A stretch of DNA of 27,908 nucleotides from Alphaproteobacteria bacterium UBA1301 (lineage in GTDB: Bacteria; Pseudomonadota; Alphaproteobacteria; Micropepsales; Micropepsaceae). The position numbers and the translations under genes are program-made. Numbering within the stretch: position 1 is the first letter of the stretch; each line of letters begins with the position of its first letter. Below the pieces are notes generated by a model. It was given only the letters and a program-made list of their open reading frames with translations. It was not told where the DNA came from and searched no databases. Where the stretch lies: NCBI GenBank assembly GCA_002307725.1, contig DBUB01000014.1, positions 1 to 27,908 of the forward strand, given 5' to 3'. Positions 1 through 8,165 of the stretch are shown piece by piece.

Positions 1-101
1 CGCACGGCTATGCCCTTGGCTACATCCCGGCCGACGGCCCACCAGGACTCTTCTACAAGTCGAGGCCGGCGCGGGTGCGGCGCCTCTCGCTAGTCAAATA
101 A
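1..101 (+). CDS. C-terminal end of an unidentified protein (partial)
   Basis: The window opens inside a plus-strand reading frame that ends with TAA at 99-101 and gives about 32 residues. It starts HGYALGYIPADG and ends in a basic tail (RVRRLSLVK). The GYIP turn loosely recalls the end of HIRAN-type domains, but there is too little to assign a family. It overlaps the last codons of the opposite-strand fragment at 53-349, and one of the two readings there is probably not translated. Codon choice (G or C in most third positions) is compatible with coding. Confidence 0.4.
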   Translation, partial: HGYALGYIPADGPPGLFYKSRPARVRRLSLVK

Positions 102-349
102 TCACAGTTTCGTCCGTATCCCGCCGAACAACGCCCGCCCCGGAGCGCCGTATTGATGCCGCCGTACAGCGCCAGCAGTTCGTTGTCGCCGTATTGGTGC
201 GTGTCTCCCAGCGAATAGTTCGGCGGCGGATCGCCGTCGGCTTCCTTGTTGCCGTTGCGCGAATCGTCGGCCGAAATCGAATTGGTGAGAATGTAATTCG
301 CCGCCGCGCCGAACTCGAACGCCGCGTAGCTCCCGCAGGACGACGGCGC
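53..349 (-). pseudogene. Start-less coding fragment directly behind the B12 riboswitch
   Basis: On the minus strand this frame is open for 98 codons to a TAG at 53-55. Up to about position 103 it reads like real protein: strongly GC-biased third positions and a Gly/Asn/Tyr-rich stretch containing AAFEFGAAANYILTNS and HQYGDNELLALYGGINTAL. No ATG, GTG or TTG start lies in frame; the frame runs upstream through the B12 box to a stop in the riboswitch. The last dozen residues (RRRTRAG) look unlike the rest. The simplest reading is an internal piece of a gene joined to the riboswitch by deletion, or a gene broken by frameshift. The composition could suit an exported or outer-membrane protein, but I do not recognise the family. 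Confidence 0.4.
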
Positions 350-508
350 AAGGCAGGTCTCCTGGCTCCCGGGTCTTTGTCCGTTTCCGCCGTCCCAAGG
401 CTTTTACCTCAGTGGCACATGGAAACTTCCTTACCGGTTACAGTGGCGGGGGCAGCCGCTTTCGCGTTTCCAAAACCGTGCACGTGGGGTAAGTGCTAAT
501 CTGCACCG
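350..508 (-). promoter_or_regulatory. Cobalamin (adenosylcobalamin) riboswitch
   Basis: Read on the minus strand, the segment carries the class hallmarks in order: the core GCTGCCCCCGCCACTGTA (positions 456-439), then a GGAAG-type internal stretch, a second GCCACTG, and the terminal B12 box AGCCAGGAGACCTGCC at 367-352. Order and spacing match the family, which usually turns down B12 uptake (btuB-type receptors), cobalamin synthesis or B12-independent isozymes when cobalamin is bound. The output gene should lie toward position 1, but only a start-less fragment follows. The exact 5' boundary, about 508, is estimated. Confidence 0.92.
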
Positions 509-638
509 GGCTCCGCCGTCAACGGGCTTGGTCCGACCGCGGTTGCCGCGTCGGAACTGGTTCGGTATTTGCCGAGAATCGTTGCTTAATTCCGCGCTCC
601 GTTACCGAACCGTCGCAGTTCGAGGCCAAATTGCCGCT

Positions 639-1967
639 ATGATGTCAGAAAACGCGAATCAATATGCGGTGTACGGAATGACCAAGGACGCCGCGTTCTG
701 GGCCGAGCTTCGGCGGATCTTGTGGGCGGTGGCGGCGGCTTTGCTTGCCGGTGCTGCGGCATACCTATGGTTGGGTCCGCGGGGCCTCGCGGCGGCGGTG
801 GTGGTCACCAGCGCGGCGGCCATTTCCGCTGGCATCGGCGAACGCCGTCCGTCGCGCGCCGTTACCGAAACACCCGCGCCGGCTGATTTGGCTGTGCTGT
901 CGCCGTTGGCCCGCGAGATGCTGGAGCGCCTGCCGGACCCGTTGATGCTGGTTAATGGCGGCGACCGCGTGCTGTTCGCCAACGGCGCGATGCGCGAGGT
1001 GATTGGTGTCGGCGTTGAGCGCAAGCACGTGTCGGCGGTGCTGCGGACACCGTCTGTCCTCGAAGCCTTGCAACGTACGGCACATACCGGTGAGCCCGGT
1101 TCGATTGAATTCACCATTAGGGTTCCGATCGAACGCAATTACCAAGCCTTCACCGCTCGCATCTCAAGCGACCCGTCGGTGGTCATGCTGTTGATGCATG
1201 ACCTCACGGCCATGAAGCGTACCGAACAGATGCGGGTCGACTTCATCGCCAATGCCAGCCACGAACTGCGCACGCCGCTGGCGGCGGTGACGGGGTTCAT
1301 CGAGACCCTGAAAGGCCCGGCCCGTGACGACGCCGAGGCGCGCGACAAATTCCTCGACATCATGGCCGTTGAGGGCGAGCGCATGCGCCGGTTGATTGAG
1401 GACCTGTTGTCGCTGACCCGGATCGAGCTTAACGAACATGTGCCGCCGCGGGGCGAAGTGTCGCTCGAAGCGGTGGTCCAGCAGGCGTCAGCGGCTTTGA
1501 CACCGTTGGCTAAGGCCGACGGCATCACCATCGTTGTGGACGTTGCGGCAGGTTTGCCGCCGGTCGCCGGTGAGCGCGACGAGCTGGTTCAACTGTTCCA
1601 GAACCTGATCCACAACGCGATCAAGTACGGCCGCGACAACGGTGAGGTGAAAATTTCGCTACGGCAACAGGCCTCCACCGGACGGCGCGGGCCGGAAACC
1701 TTGCTGATTGCGGCCGTTACCGATGACGGCGAGGGTATTCCGGCCGAAGCGATCCCGCGTCTGACCGAGCGTTTCTACCGCGTCGATGTGAAGCGCAGCC
1801 GGGAGCGCGGCGGCACCGGTCTCGGTCTGGCGATCGTCAAACACATCGTCAATCGGCACAATGGGCGGCTGCAGATCGAAAGCCGGGCGGGCGAGGGATC
1901 GACGTTTACGATCATTCTGCCCGCCGCCAAGAAGCAGGCGGACGCGCCTGTCACGGAACTGTTATAA
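639..1967 (+). CDS. phoR: Phosphate-regulon sensor histidine kinase PhoR
   Basis: Membrane-bound sensor kinase that phosphorylates PhoB when phosphate is short. With the ATG at 639 it has 442 residues: two hydrophobic segments at about 28-66, a PAS domain at about 93-188 (LPDPLMLVNGGDRVLFANGA), a HisKA dimerisation helix with SHELRTPL (phospho-acceptor His about 208), and an ATPase domain with N-box NLIHNAIKYG, DDGEGIP, ERFYRVD and GGTGLGLAIVKHI. The frame is open further upstream from a TTG at 528, but those residues look non-coding. ATGs at 642 and 678 are alternative starts, and none has a strong SD. phoU and phoB follow closely, which supports PhoR over a generic kinase. Confidence 0.93.
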   Translation: MMSENANQYAVYGMTKDAAFWAELRRILWAVAAALLAGAAAYLWLGPRGLAAAVVVTSAAAISAGIGERRPSRAVTETPAPADLAVLSPLAREMLERLPDPLMLVNGGDRVLFANGAMREVIGVGVERKHVSAVLRTPSVLEALQRTAHTGEPGSIEFTIRVPIERNYQAFTARISSDPSVVMLLMHDLTAMKRTEQMRVDFIANASHELRTPLAAVTGFIETLKGPARDDAEARDKFLDIMAVEGERMRRLIEDLLSLTRIELNEHVPPRGEVSLEAVVQQASAALTPLAKADGITIVVDVAAGLPPVAGERDELVQLFQNLIHNAIKYGRDNGEVKISLRQQASTGRRGPETLLIAAVTDDGEGIPAEAIPRLTERFYRVDVKRSRERGGTGLGLAIVKHIVNRHNGRLQIESRAGEGSTFTIILPAAKKQADAPVTELL

Positions 1968-2033
1968 AACCATCGCATACCGATTGCGTTGCCGGTGTGA
2001 ATGGTTCCGGAAACGAGGAAGCGGGCAGGCGCC

Positions 2034-2744
2034 ATGGCAGACCACACAGTACGAGCCTTTACGGAACAGCTTGAGGCGCTGGCCTCGAGTGTCGCGCAGA
2101 TGGGCGGTATCGCCGAAGCGCAACTGGCCGATTCGATTGACGCGATCGCGCGGCGCGATACGGCACGGGCCGAGAGTGTCGTTGCGGGTGACCGCAAGGT
2201 CGACGAGCTGCAGCAGCAGATCGAAGAGCAGGCGCTGAAGGTGTTGGCGCTGCGCCAGCCGATGGCGGTGGATCTGCGCGAGACCCTGGCGGCGATCAAG
2301 ATCGCTGGTGAGCTTGAGCGTATCGGCGACCTCGCCAAGAACATCGCCAAGCGCGCCATCGTCCTCAACCGCGAGCCGCCGATTCGCTTGGCTCAGAGTT
2401 TGGCCCGCATGGGCAGTCAGGCGCTGGCGCAGCTGAAAGCGGTGCTGGATTCCTATTCCGATCGCGATCCCGACTCCGCCGAACTGGTGTGGAAGCAGGA
2501 CGGCGAAATCGACGAGATGTACAACAGCCTGTTCCGCGAGCTTCTCACCTACATGATGGAAGACCCACGCACGATCGGGCTATGCACGCACTTCCTGTTC
2601 ATCGCCAAGAACATCGAGCGGGCGGGCGACCACTGCACCAACATCGCCGAAGTTGTCTTCAACATGGTGACCGGCGGCCATCTGGCGCTCGACCGCCCCA
2701 AGGGCGACACCACCGCTAGCGCACGCTTCGAGAAGAAGGATTAG
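2034..2744 (+). CDS. phoU: Phosphate signalling regulator PhoU
   Basis: A 236-residue helical protein of two repeated PhoU domains. PhoU links the Pst phosphate transporter to PhoR and keeps the Pho regulon off when phosphate is plentiful; it acts at the inner face of the membrane. Family features are MGGIAEAQLADSIDAI early on, ADLRETLAAIKIAGELERIGDLAKNIAKRA-type metal-binding helices in repeat one, and IAKNIERAGDHCTNIAE in repeat two. I chose the ATG at 2034 (MADHTVRAFTEQLEAL), which matches normal family length, over the in-frame ATG at 2001. It lies 66 nt after phoR and 3 nt before phoB, clearly one operon. Confidence 0.94.
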   Translation: MADHTVRAFTEQLEALASSVAQMGGIAEAQLADSIDAIARRDTARAESVVAGDRKVDELQQQIEEQALKVLALRQPMAVDLRETLAAIKIAGELERIGDLAKNIAKRAIVLNREPPIRLAQSLARMGSQALAQLKAVLDSYSDRDPDSAELVWKQDGEIDEMYNSLFRELLTYMMEDPRTIGLCTHFLFIAKNIERAGDHCTNIAEVVFNMVTGGHLALDRPKGDTTASARFEKKD

Positions 2745-2747
2745 GCT

Positions 2748-3449
2748 ATGAAACCGTCGGTGCTCGTGGCCGAGGACGAAAGCGCCCTAGTCACCCTGCT
2801 CCGATACAATCTGGAGCGTGAGGGCTATCGCGTGTTGGAAGCGATGGACGGCGAAGAGGCGCTTCTCGTCGCCGCCGAAGAAAAGCCCGATCTCGTGCTC
2901 CTGGATTGGATGCTGCCGCAGCTTTCCGGCATCGAAGTGTGCCGCCGCCTGCGCAGCCGTCAGGAGACCCGTAACGTCCCGATCATCATGCTGACCGCGC
3001 GCGGTGAGGAATCGGACCGCATCCGTGGCCTCGATACCGGCGCCGATGATTATCTCACCAAGCCGTTTTCGATGATGGAGCTTCTGGCGCGGCTTCGCGC
3101 CGTGATGCGCCGCATTCGTCCGAGTTTGGCTGAGGATATCGTCACGGTCGGCGACATCGAGATGGACCGCGCCGCCCACCGGGTGCGCCGCTCCGGTCGC
3201 GAGGTGCATCTGGGGCCAACTGAGTACAAGCTGCTCGATCACCTGATCCAGCATCCTGGTCGCGTCTTTTCGCGCGAGCAGCTCTTGGATGCGGTGTGGG
3301 GCTCGGATGTCTATGTCGAGGCGCGCACGGTCGATGTCCATGTCGGCCGCCTGCGCAAGGCGCTCAACATCGACAACATCGGCGATCCGATCCGCACTGT
3401 GCGCTCGGCCGGCTACGCGCTGGAAGACGCCGCCGTTCCGGCGGTGTAA
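2748..3449 (+). CDS. phoB: Phosphate-regulon response regulator PhoB
   Basis: An OmpR/PhoB-type transcription factor of 233 residues. The receiver domain (about 1-120) has the acidic pair AEDE near the start, phospho-acceptor Asp53 in LLDWMLP, Thr83 in MLTARGEE and Lys105 in LTKPF. The C-terminal winged helix (about 130-228) contains LGPTEYKLLDHLIQHPGRVFSR and the recognition-helix region ARTVDVHVGRLRKAL. When phosphorylated by PhoR it binds pho boxes to switch on phosphate-scavenging genes. It starts 3 nt after the phoU stop. The order phoR-phoU-phoB without pstSCAB between is compact; pst genes must be elsewhere if present. Confidence 0.95.
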   Translation: MKPSVLVAEDESALVTLLRYNLEREGYRVLEAMDGEEALLVAAEEKPDLVLLDWMLPQLSGIEVCRRLRSRQETRNVPIIMLTARGEESDRIRGLDTGADDYLTKPFSMMELLARLRAVMRRIRPSLAEDIVTVGDIEMDRAAHRVRRSGREVHLGPTEYKLLDHLIQHPGRVFSREQLLDAVWGSDVYVEARTVDVHVGRLRKALNIDNIGDPIRTVRSAGYALEDAAVPAV

Positions 3450-3499
3450 ACCGCGCCAACAGCGAAGCAAGCGAAACCAGCCCGCGGCACCAGTCGCGA

Positions 3500-3521
3500 G
3501 CTTTTCGCTTCGGCTGAAAGC
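3500..3521. terminator. Candidate hairpin between phoB and a convergent small ORF
   Basis: GCTTTTCGC and GCTGAAAGC flank a TTCG loop closed by a C-G pair, the very stable UUCG tetraloop form. The stem is 9 bp with one mismatch and one G-U pair. No T-run follows on either strand, so this is only a plausible stop signal for the phoRUB transcript. Confidence 0.4.
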
Positions 3522-3527
3522 CAGGCC

Positions 3528-3683
3528 CTAGCGGCAGATCTTGTGTGCGTGGGCGCCGCGCAACAGGTTGTGCAGCGCATCATGCGGGCTGGCAACGAGA
3601 ACCGGCGCCTTGCGCGCCGTCTCGTTCTTCGCCGCTTCGGGTTTTGCGGACTTCACTTTTGGTTTTTCGACGCGTTTTTTCAT
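3528..3683 (-). CDS. Small basic hypothetical protein, 51 aa
   Basis: A minus-strand ORF begins with ATG at 3683 and ends with TAG at 3528. The N-terminal half is Lys/Ala-rich (MKKRVEKPKVKSAKPEAAKN), resembling the disordered tails of nucleic-acid-associated proteins. The C-terminal half has a short amphipathic stretch, SPHDALHNLLRGAHAHKI. It fills the gap between phoB and gcrA and runs in the same direction as gcrA, 75 nt downstream of its stop. I recognise no family. Plus-strand frames over the same bases are arginine/cysteine-rich and look like shadows. The SD is weak (GAGCG). Confidence 0.5.
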   Translation of the reverse strand: MKKRVEKPKVKSAKPEAAKNETARKAPVLVASPHDALHNLLRGAHAHKICR

Positions 3684-3758
3684 CCGCGCTCTATATCACA
3701 CACGCCCCATGCTGGGGAGGCCTTGCGGCGCTCCTCAGCAATAAGTTTGTGTCGCCAA

Positions 3759-4208
3759 TCAGCTTGCGATCTTGTCCCGGCGCTGCTGCTGCGGCTGGTA
3801 GGCTTTGCGGGCGTGGGCTTCGCAATAAGGTGAGCCGGACTTCGGCTTGCGGCCGCAGAAGTGAAACTCGTTCTCGGATGGATCGCCGATCGGCCAGCGG
3901 CACATGCGGTCGTTGATCGTCAGGACGGTCGCGAAGTTGCCGTCGTCCAGCGTCAGCGGGTCCTCTTCCACGATCGGGGCCGGCGGAACATGGGCGCGGA
4001 TTGACACCCGCGGTGTCGCCGGCAGGCGCGGACGCTCGACGCGGCTCGGGCTCGCCCGTCCAGCTAGGCCGAGACGGTGGACTTTGCCGATTACGGCATT
4101 ACGCGTTACGCCGCCCAAAGCGCGGGCGATCTGACTGGCCGAAAGCCCTTCGGTCCAGAGAGATTTGAGCTGGTCGACGCGGTCATCAGTCCAATTGGCC
4201 TGGGTCAT
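3759..4208 (-). CDS. gcrA: Cell-cycle regulator GcrA
   Basis: A 149-residue homologue of GcrA, the alphaproteobacterial factor that binds sigma-70 RNA polymerase and stimulates promoters carrying CcrM-methylated GANTC sites. The N-terminal helix-turn-helix is typical: WTDDRVDQLKSLWTEGLSAS, then QIARALGGVTRNAVIGKVHR. A disordered Pro-rich linker follows, then the C-terminal polymerase-binding part with MCRWPIGDP, FHFCGRKPKSGSPYCEAHARKAY. The ATG at 4208 has a good SD (GAAAGGAGC, 4223-4215). An in-frame upstream extension to 4274 precedes that SD and looks non-coding. It is divergent from argD, with DnaA-box and GANTC sites between. Confidence 0.95.
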   Translation of the reverse strand: MTQANWTDDRVDQLKSLWTEGLSASQIARALGGVTRNAVIGKVHRLGLAGRASPSRVERPRLPATPRVSIRAHVPPAPIVEEDPLTLDDGNFATVLTINDRMCRWPIGDPSENEFHFCGRKPKSGSPYCEAHARKAYQPQQQRRDKIAS

Positions 4209-4309
4209 GCGGTTGCTCCTTTCGGCCATTTGCCACCACCTATCGTAGCGGCTCCAGGACCTCGCACAAGACATGGGGCTTAACCACTAGCCCTTCGTCC
4301 ACAGGAACC

Positions 4310-4314
4310 GACTC
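4310..4314. promoter_or_regulatory. GANTC (CcrM) site upstream of gcrA
   Basis: GACTC, a CcrM methylation target, about 100 nt upstream of the gcrA start codon in the gcrA/argD intergenic region. GcrA acts at methylated GANTC promoters, so this may feed back on gcrA. Confidence 0.4.
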
Positions 4315-4440
4315 AGCAGGCAAATGAACCCTGTGCACAAAAATTTTAGCAGCACGGTCAATTGGATAAGTGCGTATCCGGGCGCTGTGACACGACTTTG
4401 CTTGTGACCTGGGGGCAAAGCCGCTAAAGCCCCGGTTCCT

Positions 4441-4449
4441 TTATCCACA
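4441..4449 (+). promoter_or_regulatory. Perfect DnaA box between gcrA and argD
   Basis: TTATCCACA matches the consensus DnaA 9-mer exactly. It lies 26 nt before the argD GTG and 233 nt upstream of the gcrA start. A weaker copy, TTATCCAAT on the minus strand, sits at 4369-4361. In Caulobacter DnaA is known to activate gcrA, so a site in this intergenic region is meaningful, although one 9-mer can arise by chance. Confidence 0.55.
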
Positions 4450-4455
4450 TCTCTC

Positions 4456-4460
4456 GACTC
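4456..4460. promoter_or_regulatory. GANTC (CcrM) site upstream of argD
   Basis: A second GACTC in the same intergenic region, 7 nt after the DnaA box and just ahead of the argD SD (AGGAGG, 4464-4469). Its position inside the probable argD leader makes a promoter role less certain than for the other site. Confidence 0.35.
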
Positions 4461-4474
4461 GTCAGGAGGCTCAA

Positions 4475-5656
4475 GTGTTTCCGCAAGTGCTGCCAACCTA
4501 CAATCGGACGGACGTCGCGTTCGTTCGGGGCGAAGGGCCTTACCTTTTCGCCGAGGACGGGCAGCGATATCTGGACTTCACGGCTGGTATTGCGGTCAAC
4601 GCCTTTGGTCATGCCAATCCCCGCCTCGTCGCCGCGCTCACCGCCCAGGCGGGCAAGCTCTGGCACACGTCCAATCTTTTCCGCGTGCCCGGGCAAGAGG
4701 CGCTCGCCAAGCGGCTTTGCGAAGTCACCTTTGCCGACACGGCGTTCTTCACCAATTCGGGGGTGGAAGCCTGCGAACTCGCCTGGAAGATGGCCCGCCG
4801 CTATCAGTACGTCAGCGGCCATCCCGAGCGCTTCCGTGTCGTCTGCTTTGAAGGCGCTTTTCACGGCCGCACCATGGCGGCGATCGCGGCAGGCGGAAAT
4901 CCGAAATACCTCGAAGGCTTTGGCCCCAAGGTGGAAGGTTTCGACACCATCCCGCCGGGCGATCTGAAAGCGGTGGAAGCCGCTATCGGTCCCCAAACCG
5001 CTGCGATCCTGATCGAGCCCATCCAGGGCGAAGGCGGCGTGCGCGTCATGACGCCGGAATACTTGCGGGGCTTGCGTAAGCTCTGCGACCAGCACGGCCT
5101 GCTTTTGATTTTCGACGAAGTGCAGTGTGGCATGGGCCGTACCGGCAAGCTGTTCGCTTATGAGTGGACCGGCATCACGCCTGATATCATGCCCATCGCC
5201 AAGGCGATCGGCGGCGGCTTCCCGGTCGGGGCGTGCCTCGCCACCGCCGAAGCGGCCAAAGGCATGACGCCTGGTACCCACGGCACCACCTATGGCGGCA
5301 ATCCGCTCGCCATGGCGGTGGCCATCGAGGCCCTGACCATGGTGATGGAGCCCGACTTCCTGCCGCACGTGGGCGCCATCGCCAACTATCTGCAGCAGCA
5401 GCTCGGTCGGCTCGTCGCCGATCATCCCGATGTGGTTGCGGAAATCCGGGGGCAGGGTCTGCTCCTCGGCCTCAAGCTCAAGGTGCCCAACACCGAGTTC
5501 GTTACGGCCGCCCGACGAATGGGTTTGCTGGTGGTCGGCGCTGGCGACAATGTCGTGCGTCTGTTGCCGCCGCTGATCATTACCGAGAGTCACGTCCGCG
5601 AAGCGATGGAAAAGCTTTCCGCCGCCGCCCAGACGTTCGAAGCCAAATCCAAATAG
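4475..5656 (+). CDS. argD: Acetylornithine / succinyldiaminopimelate aminotransferase
   Basis: PLP enzyme that transaminates N-acetylglutamate semialdehyde to N-acetylornithine in arginine synthesis, and often serves lysine synthesis too. The 393 residues carry the class-III aminotransferase pattern: LDFTAGIAVNAFGHANP (35-49), FTNSGVEACE (92-101), FEGAFHGRT (125-133), IFDEVQCGMGRTG (Asp214) and the PLP lysine Lys243 in MPIAKAIGGGFPVGA. The start is GTG with an excellent SD (AGGAGG, 4464-4469), which fixes it. It is first in an argD-argF-hydrolase-hslO operon, 10 nt before argF. Its divergent neighbour is gcrA. Confidence 0.95.
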   Translation: MFPQVLPTYNRTDVAFVRGEGPYLFAEDGQRYLDFTAGIAVNAFGHANPRLVAALTAQAGKLWHTSNLFRVPGQEALAKRLCEVTFADTAFFTNSGVEACELAWKMARRYQYVSGHPERFRVVCFEGAFHGRTMAAIAAGGNPKYLEGFGPKVEGFDTIPPGDLKAVEAAIGPQTAAILIEPIQGEGGVRVMTPEYLRGLRKLCDQHGLLLIFDEVQCGMGRTGKLFAYEWTGITPDIMPIAKAIGGGFPVGACLATAEAAKGMTPGTHGTTYGGNPLAMAVAIEALTMVMEPDFLPHVGAIANYLQQQLGRLVADHPDVVAEIRGQGLLLGLKLKVPNTEFVTAARRMGLLVVGAGDNVVRLLPPLIITESHVREAMEKLSAAAQTFEAKSK

Positions 5657-5666
5657 AGGCTGCCCC

Positions 5667-6599
<933 letters not shown>

Positions 6600-6629
6600 G
6601 CGTGTAACGGCCCAGCGGGGGAGATGACT

Positions 6630-7229
6630 ATGGTGCAAACCCTTCTCTCCCTCTCAGGCCACACGCCCGCACTGCCGAAGTTGGCGAGTTCCGCGCTGGT
6701 TTTGATCGATTACCAGAACGAATACCTGAAGGGGCCACTGGAATTGCCCGATGCGGCGTCCGCCATCGCCGCGGCCGAGCGCGTGTTGCAGGCGGCGCGC
6801 GTTGCCGGCAGCCGCATCATTCATGTGCTGCAAAAGGGCTCCTCCGGCGGCTTGTTCGACCGCGAGGGGTGGGGAGGTCAGCCGATCGAGCAGCTCAAAC
6901 CGGTGTCGATCGAAGCCGTCATCGAAAAGCCGCGCCCCTCCGCCTTCTACCAGACCGATCTGGCGATCCAGATTGGCGCCGGCGGCCGCTCGGTCATCTT
7001 CATGGGCTTCATGACCCATATGTGCGTCTCGACCACGGTGCGCGATGCGCTCGATTTCTCCTACGCCTCAACCGTGGTCGCTGATGCCTGCGCTAGCCGC
7101 GATCTGCCCGGCCCGAACGGCGTCGTCCCGGCCCGCACCATCCACGAGGCGGAACTGGCTGCCCTTGGCGACCGCTTCGCGGGCATCTTTACGGCGGCCC
7201 AAATCCTGAGTGCCCCTGCCGCCGATTGA
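6630..7229 (+). CDS. Cysteine hydrolase, isochorismatase family
   Basis: An alpha/beta hydrolase-like fold enzyme of 199 residues with the family catalytic triad visible: Asp in VLIDYQNEY, Lys in IEKPRPSAFYQTDL, and the nucleophile Cys in FMTHMCVSTTVRDA. Relatives hydrolyse isochorismate, nicotinamide, N-carbamoyl amides or ureidoacrylate; none is singled out here. I prefer the ATG at 6630 because the SD (GGGGGAG) sits about 7 nt ahead. The ATG at 6624 is almost on top of it. It lies 30 nt after argF and 33 nt before hslO, inserted into an otherwise common argF-hslO pair. A carbamoyl-type substrate linked to arginine metabolism is possible but is inference. Confidence 0.88.
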   Translation: MVQTLLSLSGHTPALPKLASSALVLIDYQNEYLKGPLELPDAASAIAAAERVLQAARVAGSRIIHVLQKGSSGGLFDREGWGGQPIEQLKPVSIEAVIEKPRPSAFYQTDLAIQIGAGGRSVIFMGFMTHMCVSTTVRDALDFSYASTVVADACASRDLPGPNGVVPARTIHEAELAALGDRFAGIFTAAQILSAPAAD

Positions 7230-7262
7230 ATTTCGTCATCGAACCCCTATATCCCTTCGATC

Positions 7263-8165
7263 ATGGAAAACTATCAACATGCCCCCGCAGGCGATTTTGT
7301 CCTGCCGTTCGATGTGGTGGAGGCCGGTGTCCGCGGCCGTTTTGTGCGGCTCGACGCAACCAGTGCGCAGGCCCTCGGCGTTCACACCTTGCCCGAACCA
7401 GTAGCGCGCGTCACTGCCGAGGTGCTGGCGCTCGCGACCTTACTCGGCACCGCGTTGAAACTTGACGGCCGCCTGACGGTGCAGACCAAAACCGATGGTC
7501 CGCTCGATCTTGTCGCTGCCGATTACTATGGTGCCATCGAGGGCAAGCCAAAGGGCGTGCGCGGTTTCGCCCGTTTCGATGCGGCAGCAAAGCTCGGCGA
7601 TAAGCCTTTGTTTACGGACCTGATGGGTGCGGGGTCGCTCGCCATCACCATCGAGCCGGTGCGCGGCGGACAGAGTTATCAAGGCATCGTCGAACTGTCG
7701 CCTAAGGGCATCGCGGCGTCAGCGGAAACCTATTTCGAGCAGTCCGAGCAATTGCCGACGCTGATCCGCTTGGCCGCCGCACCTGTCTTCACGCCCGGTT
7801 CGAAAGAGCCGCAGTGGCGCGCTGGCGGCTTGCTGCTGCAGACCACGCCCGGTGCACCGCGGGCTGCCGATGATTGGGAGCGCCTGTCAACGCTCGCTGC
7901 CACGGTGGAAGACCTCGAACTGCTCGATACCATGCTGCCTGTGGAAACGCTGTTGTGGCGTCTCTTCAGTCAGGAAGAGGTGCGCGTGCAGCCGGCCGAA
8001 CCGATCGTCTTTCGCTGCGATTGTGATCGCGAGCGCATTGCCGCCGTGCTCCAGTCCTACACCGACGCCGATCGCGCCGCCCTCGCCGACGAAGACGGAA
8101 TCATCCGTGCCAAATGCGAATTCTGCGGCACGGTACATGAGATCGGCGAAGCGACGGTGCGTTAG
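7263..8165 (+). CDS. hslO: Redox-regulated chaperone Hsp33
   Basis: Cytosolic holdase switched on by oxidation. The 300-residue protein has the N-terminal Hsp33 fold (AEVLALATLLGTALKLDGRL, about 52-71; SYQGIVELSPKGIA, about 138-151). The C-terminal zinc switch has Cys252 and Cys254 in RCDCDRERI and Cys285 and Cys288 in CEFCGTVHEI. All four ligands are present, so redox regulation should be intact. It is the last gene of the arg operon, as in several alphaproteobacteria. Its stop overlaps the convergent folE stop by a few bases. Confidence 0.95.
   Translation: MENYQHAPAGDFVLPFDVVEAGVRGRFVRLDATSAQALGVHTLPEPVARVTAEVLALATLLGTALKLDGRLTVQTKTDGPLDLVAADYYGAIEGKPKGVRGFARFDAAAKLGDKPLFTDLMGAGSLAITIEPVRGGQSYQGIVELSPKGIAASAETYFEQSEQLPTLIRLAAAPVFTPGSKEPQWRAGGLLLQTTPGAPRAADDWERLSTLAATVEDLELLDTMLPVETLLWRLFSQEEVRVQPAEPIVFRCDCDRERIAAVLQSYTDADRAALADEDGIIRAKCEFCGTVHEIGEATVR

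Noticed and set aside
194..499. Plus-strand ORF covering the riboswitch region
   Set aside because: It runs antisense through a conserved structured RNA, and the protein is Arg/Val-rich without a family.
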